A stretch of DNA of 64,000 nt from JBCBDX01 sp039822005 (GTDB taxonomy: Bacteria > Pseudomonadota > Alphaproteobacteria > Rhizobiales > Rhizobiaceae): assembly GCA_039822005.1 (NCBI GenBank), contig JBCBMZ010000003.1, positions 1-64,000 on the forward strand, in the 5' to 3' direction. Both the position numbers and the translations under genes were made by a program. Under the pieces are notes generated by a model that was not told the origin of the DNA, made no database searches, and was given only the letters and a program-made list of their open reading frames with translations. Of the stretch, positions 61,429-64,000 are shown piece by piece; the first letter of the stretch is position 1; the number at the start of each line of letters is the position of its first letter.

Positions 61429-62760
61429 ATGCTTTGGAATCAGCTTCAACAGCAGACAATTGAGCTCGGTTGGGACTTTTACGGCCCCGTCTTGCTTTTC
61501 GTACTTCTTGTGGCGTTGGCCGTCCCGGTTTGGGCAGCCATCGGGGCGTCCGCGATCCTTATGCTTCTTTGGTCAGGCGCCTTGCCGCTATCGCTGGTCG
61601 GCGAAAGTCTTTTTCATGGGATTGACCATTTCGCCCTTACAGCCGTACCGCTCTTCATCCTCACCGGTGACGTACTGGTGCGAACCGGATTGTCGAAAAA
61701 GTTCCTTGATGTGGCTGAAGCGCTCACCCAATTCGCCAAGGGCGGTTTCGGCTCTGCGACGGTGTTGGTGTGCGGCATGTTCGCGGCCATTTCCGGATCG
61801 GATGCGGCCGGGGCTGCCGCGGTAGGGCGCATGACCATCGACCGCCTGGTCGAGTCCGGTTACCCGCGCCCCTACGCGTGTGCGTTGGTGGCCGCCGGTG
61901 CCTGTACGGGCATTTTGATCCCGCCGTCCATTGCCTACATCATCATCGGTCTGGTTTTGGGCATCTCGGCATCGACACTCTTTTTGGCGGCGCTCATTCC
62001 GGGATTGGCCATCCTCGTCTCTATCCTGGCGACGAATGTCATCATGAACCGCCTTTATGGTTGGGAAGGCGGAGGCAACATCTCGTTTGCCGAATATGTG
62101 TCGAACCTTGGCGCCGCTTTGAAGTCCGGTTGGTACGCATTTATTGTGCCCGGCATCATCTTTTACGGTATCTTCTCGGGCCGTTTGACCCCAACCGAAG
62201 CCGGTGCGGTTGCAGTTGTGGTGACGATCGTCATGGGCTTCATGCTCGGCACCCTTCGCTTTTCCGATTTTCCCGCCATGCTGGTCAGTTCGGCCAAGGT
62301 CAATGGCGTGATCTTGCCCATTATCGCGTTTTCATTGCCGTTGGCACAGGCGCTCGCCATCATGGGTGTGCCTCAGGGGTTTGTCGCTGCGGCAACGTCT
62401 GTCAGCAACGAGCCTTGGGTTCTGATCCTGATGATGGTTGGCATTTTGATAGCCGCAGGCTGCGTGATGGAAACCACACCCAACATCGTGATCCTGGCAC
62501 CCATCCTCAAACCACTGGCTGACAATATCGGCATGAACGAGATCCAGTTTTGTATCATGATGATCACGGCGCTCGGTGTCGGGTTCATCACCCCGCCGCT
62601 CGGTCTCAATCTCTTTGTGGTGTCCGGCATTACCGGCGAGTCGATCCTCAAGATCGCTTACCGTGCGATACCGTTTGTCTTCTTCATGCTCGTTGTGACG
62701 TTGTTCATCGCCTACGTGCCGGCAATCTCAACCACGTTGCTCCCTGAAATTCTGAAATAG
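61429..62760 (+). CDS. TRAP transporter large permease (DctM type)
   Basis: The start is the ATG 61429 after GAGGGGG, giving 443 residues. About 11-12 helices are visible, with the DctM motifs FALTAVPLFILTGDVLVRTG, GMFAAISGSDAAGAAAVGRM, LVAAGACTGILIPPSIAYII and MITALGVGFITPPLGLNLFV. It is the sodium-driven transport channel of the TRAP system. Nine bases separate it from the dehydrogenase gene, so transport and oxidation are one operon. Confidence 0.92.
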   Translation: MLWNQLQQQTIELGWDFYGPVLLFVLLVALAVPVWAAIGASAILMLLWSGALPLSLVGESLFHGIDHFALTAVPLFILTGDVLVRTGLSKKFLDVAEALTQFAKGGFGSATVLVCGMFAAISGSDAAGAAAVGRMTIDRLVESGYPRPYACALVAAGACTGILIPPSIAYIIIGLVLGISASTLFLAALIPGLAILVSILATNVIMNRLYGWEGGGNISFAEYVSNLGAALKSGWYAFIVPGIIFYGIFSGRLTPTEAGAVAVVVTIVMGFMLGTLRFSDFPAMLVSSAKVNGVILPIIAFSLPLAQALAIMGVPQGFVAAATSVSNEPWVLILMMVGILIAAGCVMETTPNIVILAPILKPLADNIGMNEIQFCIMMITALGVGFITPPLGLNLFVVSGITGESILKIAYRAIPFVFFMLVVTLFIAYVPAISTTLLPEILK

Positions 62761-62769
62761 GATTGACCC

Positions 62770-64000
62770 ATGCCGCGAGAATATTTGAAGCGTGCAAGCC
62801 TGACGCCAAAAAGCGACGCCTCGGAAACGCAGAAGATTGTACGGGATATTCTGGTTGACATTGAAACACGTGGCGACGTTGCCGCGCTGGAATATGCCGC
62901 CAAGTTCGACAAATATGAGGGTAACACACTCCTCACGCAGGAAGAGATTGACGCTGCATCCGCGCTCGTACCGGAAAAGCTAAAGCGCGACATCGAGTTC
63001 TCGCATGCCAATGTCAAACGCTTTGCCGAAGCTCAAAAAGAAACGATCGCGGACTTTGAAACCGAGATCATTCCCGGCCTGATTGCCGGGCAAAAATCGA
63101 TCCCGGTAAAAGCGGCAGGATGTTATGTCCCCGGCGGTCGCTATGCCCATGTTGCCAGCGCGGTCATGACCGTCACAACCGCCAAAGTGGCTGGCTGCGA
63201 GCACATTGTGGCCTGTTCGCCTCCGCGTCCGGGGGTGGGTATTGCGCCCGCCATCATCTATGCCGCCCATGTCTGTGGCGCTGACAAGATCATGGCAATG
63301 GGTGGCGTTCAGGGCGTTGCGGCCATGACCTACGGCCTGTTCGGTTTACCCGAAGCCAATATTCTGGTGGGTCCGGGTAACCAGTTTGTTGCCGAAGCAA
63401 AGCGCATACTGTTTGGCCGCGTCGGCATCGACATGATTGCCGGCCCAACAGACAGCCTCATTTTGGCCGATGCTTCTGCCGATCCGATGATTGTGGCCGC
63501 CGATCTCGTTGGTCAGGCTGAGCATGGCTATAATTCGCCGGTTTGGCTTGTTACCGATGAGCGAGCTTTGGCAGAAAAGGTCATGGAACTGGTGCCGGGC
63601 ATGATCGAGGATTTGCCCGAACTCAACAGCAAGAACGCAGAAGCGGCATGGCGTGATTATGCGGAAGTGATTGTGTGTGGTGACCGCGAAGAAATGGCCA
63701 CGACGTCTGATGAATATGCACCTGAGCATTTGACCGTCCAGGCTGAAGATCTCGATTGGTGGCTGGAGCGGCTATCCTGTTACGGCTCTCTATTCCTTGG
63801 CGAAGAAACCACGGTTGCCTTTGGCGACAAAGCGTCCGGTACAAACCATGTGCTCCCAACATCGGGTGCCGCCACTTACACTGGTGGCTTGTCGGTTCAT
63901 AAATATATGAAGATCGTTACCTGGCAGCGCGCCACCCGTGAGGGCGCAAAGCCGGTCGCAGAAGCAACCGCGCGCATTTCAAGAATGGAAGGCATGGAGG
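62770..64000 (+). CDS. HisD-family dehydrogenase, possibly sulfopropanediol 3-dehydrogenase (3' end outside window)
   Basis: The frame is open from the ATG 62770 to the end of the window (410 residues). It has histidinol-dehydrogenase features: AGCYVPGGRYAHVASAVMTV, ILVGPGNQFVAEAKR, zinc-site DLVGQAEHGYNSPVW and catalytic EYAPEHLTV, then GDKASGTNHVLPT. The histidine pathway enzyme is usually among his genes; here the gene follows a LacI-controlled TRAP transporter. HpsN, which oxidises 2,3-dihydroxypropane-1-sulfonate to sulfolactate, is a HisD homolog found with TRAP genes in marine bacteria, so it is the leading alternative. Residues that decide this cannot be judged by eye. Confidence 0.8.
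   Translation, partial: MPREYLKRASLTPKSDASETQKIVRDILVDIETRGDVAALEYAAKFDKYEGNTLLTQEEIDAASALVPEKLKRDIEFSHANVKRFAEAQKETIADFETEIIPGLIAGQKSIPVKAAGCYVPGGRYAHVASAVMTVTTAKVAGCEHIVACSPPRPGVGIAPAIIYAAHVCGADKIMAMGGVQGVAAMTYGLFGLPEANILVGPGNQFVAEAKRILFGRVGIDMIAGPTDSLILADASADPMIVAADLVGQAEHGYNSPVWLVTDERALAEKVMELVPGMIEDLPELNSKNAEAAWRDYAEVIVCGDREEMATTSDEYAPEHLTVQAEDLDWWLERLSCYGSLFLGEETTVAFGDKASGTNHVLPTSGAATYTGGLSVHKYMKIVTWQRATREGAKPVAEATARISRMEGME

Noticed and set aside
62770..64000. Calling the HisD-family gene hisD of histidine synthesis
   Set aside because: Its operon context is a LacI-regulated TRAP transporter, not his genes, so only the family name is given.

Overview
The window looks like chromosome, or a large replicon, of an alphaproteobacterium, most likely a marine member of the Rhodobacterales or a related Hyphomicrobiales lineage. 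The evidence is gene content: a glp transport operon of the glpDSTPQUV type, a frcBCAK fructose ABC operon with a divergent ROK regulator, a TRAP transporter next to a histidinol-dehydrogenase-like enzyme, and Opp-type ABC systems. No rRNA, tRNA or CRISPR array was found. All functional statements come from reading sequence and remembered family features; no search was run.

Layout. (1) 1-3500 is an accessory zone: the C-terminal part of an RHS/YD-repeat polymorphic toxin with its immunity gene, a displaced and broken second RHS tip, and a truncated transposase fused to the tail of a drug/metabolite transporter. (2) 3953-16252 is an uptake and hydrolysis cluster: an Opp/Dpp-type ABC importer with two paralogous binding proteins, two metallophosphoesterases, a PHP-domain phosphoesterase, an EamA transporter, a GNAT acetyltransferase and a GntR/HutC regulator with a perfect palindrome beside it. 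The substrate is unknown; a phosphodiester- or phosphate-containing solute is a reasonable guess. (3) 16721-29465 is a mobile or defence island. It holds two decayed genes, a complete QatABCD anti-phage operon (17986-22938), an ArdA antirestriction gene, a large ParB-like protein, a MobC/relaxase pair, and at its right edge a truncated NADPH-dependent FMN reductase pseudogene with two stop codons. (4) 29498-33536 has two secreted proteins of unknown function, a FAD oxidoreductase and an NTF2-like protein.

(5) 33520-43367 is the glycerol-3-phosphate regulon: glpR, divergent glpD, the ABC importer glpSTPQUV, and an iron-type alcohol dehydrogenase. The two ATPases have complementary defects that leave one consensus ATP site. 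(6) 43524-51862 is an eight-gene leftward operon under a divergent LysR regulator: flavin monooxygenase, 4-hydroxyphenylpyruvate-dioxygenase-like enzyme, LysE exporter, class IV aminotransferase, HpaB-type monooxygenase, glutathionyl-hydroquinone-reductase-like GST, prephenate dehydrogenase and nitroreductase. It reads as a pathway that diverts prephenate into an exported aromatic or quinone-like compound, and is the best candidate here for an undescribed system. (7) 53101-58197 is frcKACB with frcR. (8) 58255-64000 is a LacI-regulated TRAP transporter followed by a HisD-family dehydrogenase that runs off the window, which fits uptake and oxidation of a small polyol or sulfonate such as dihydroxypropanesulfonate.
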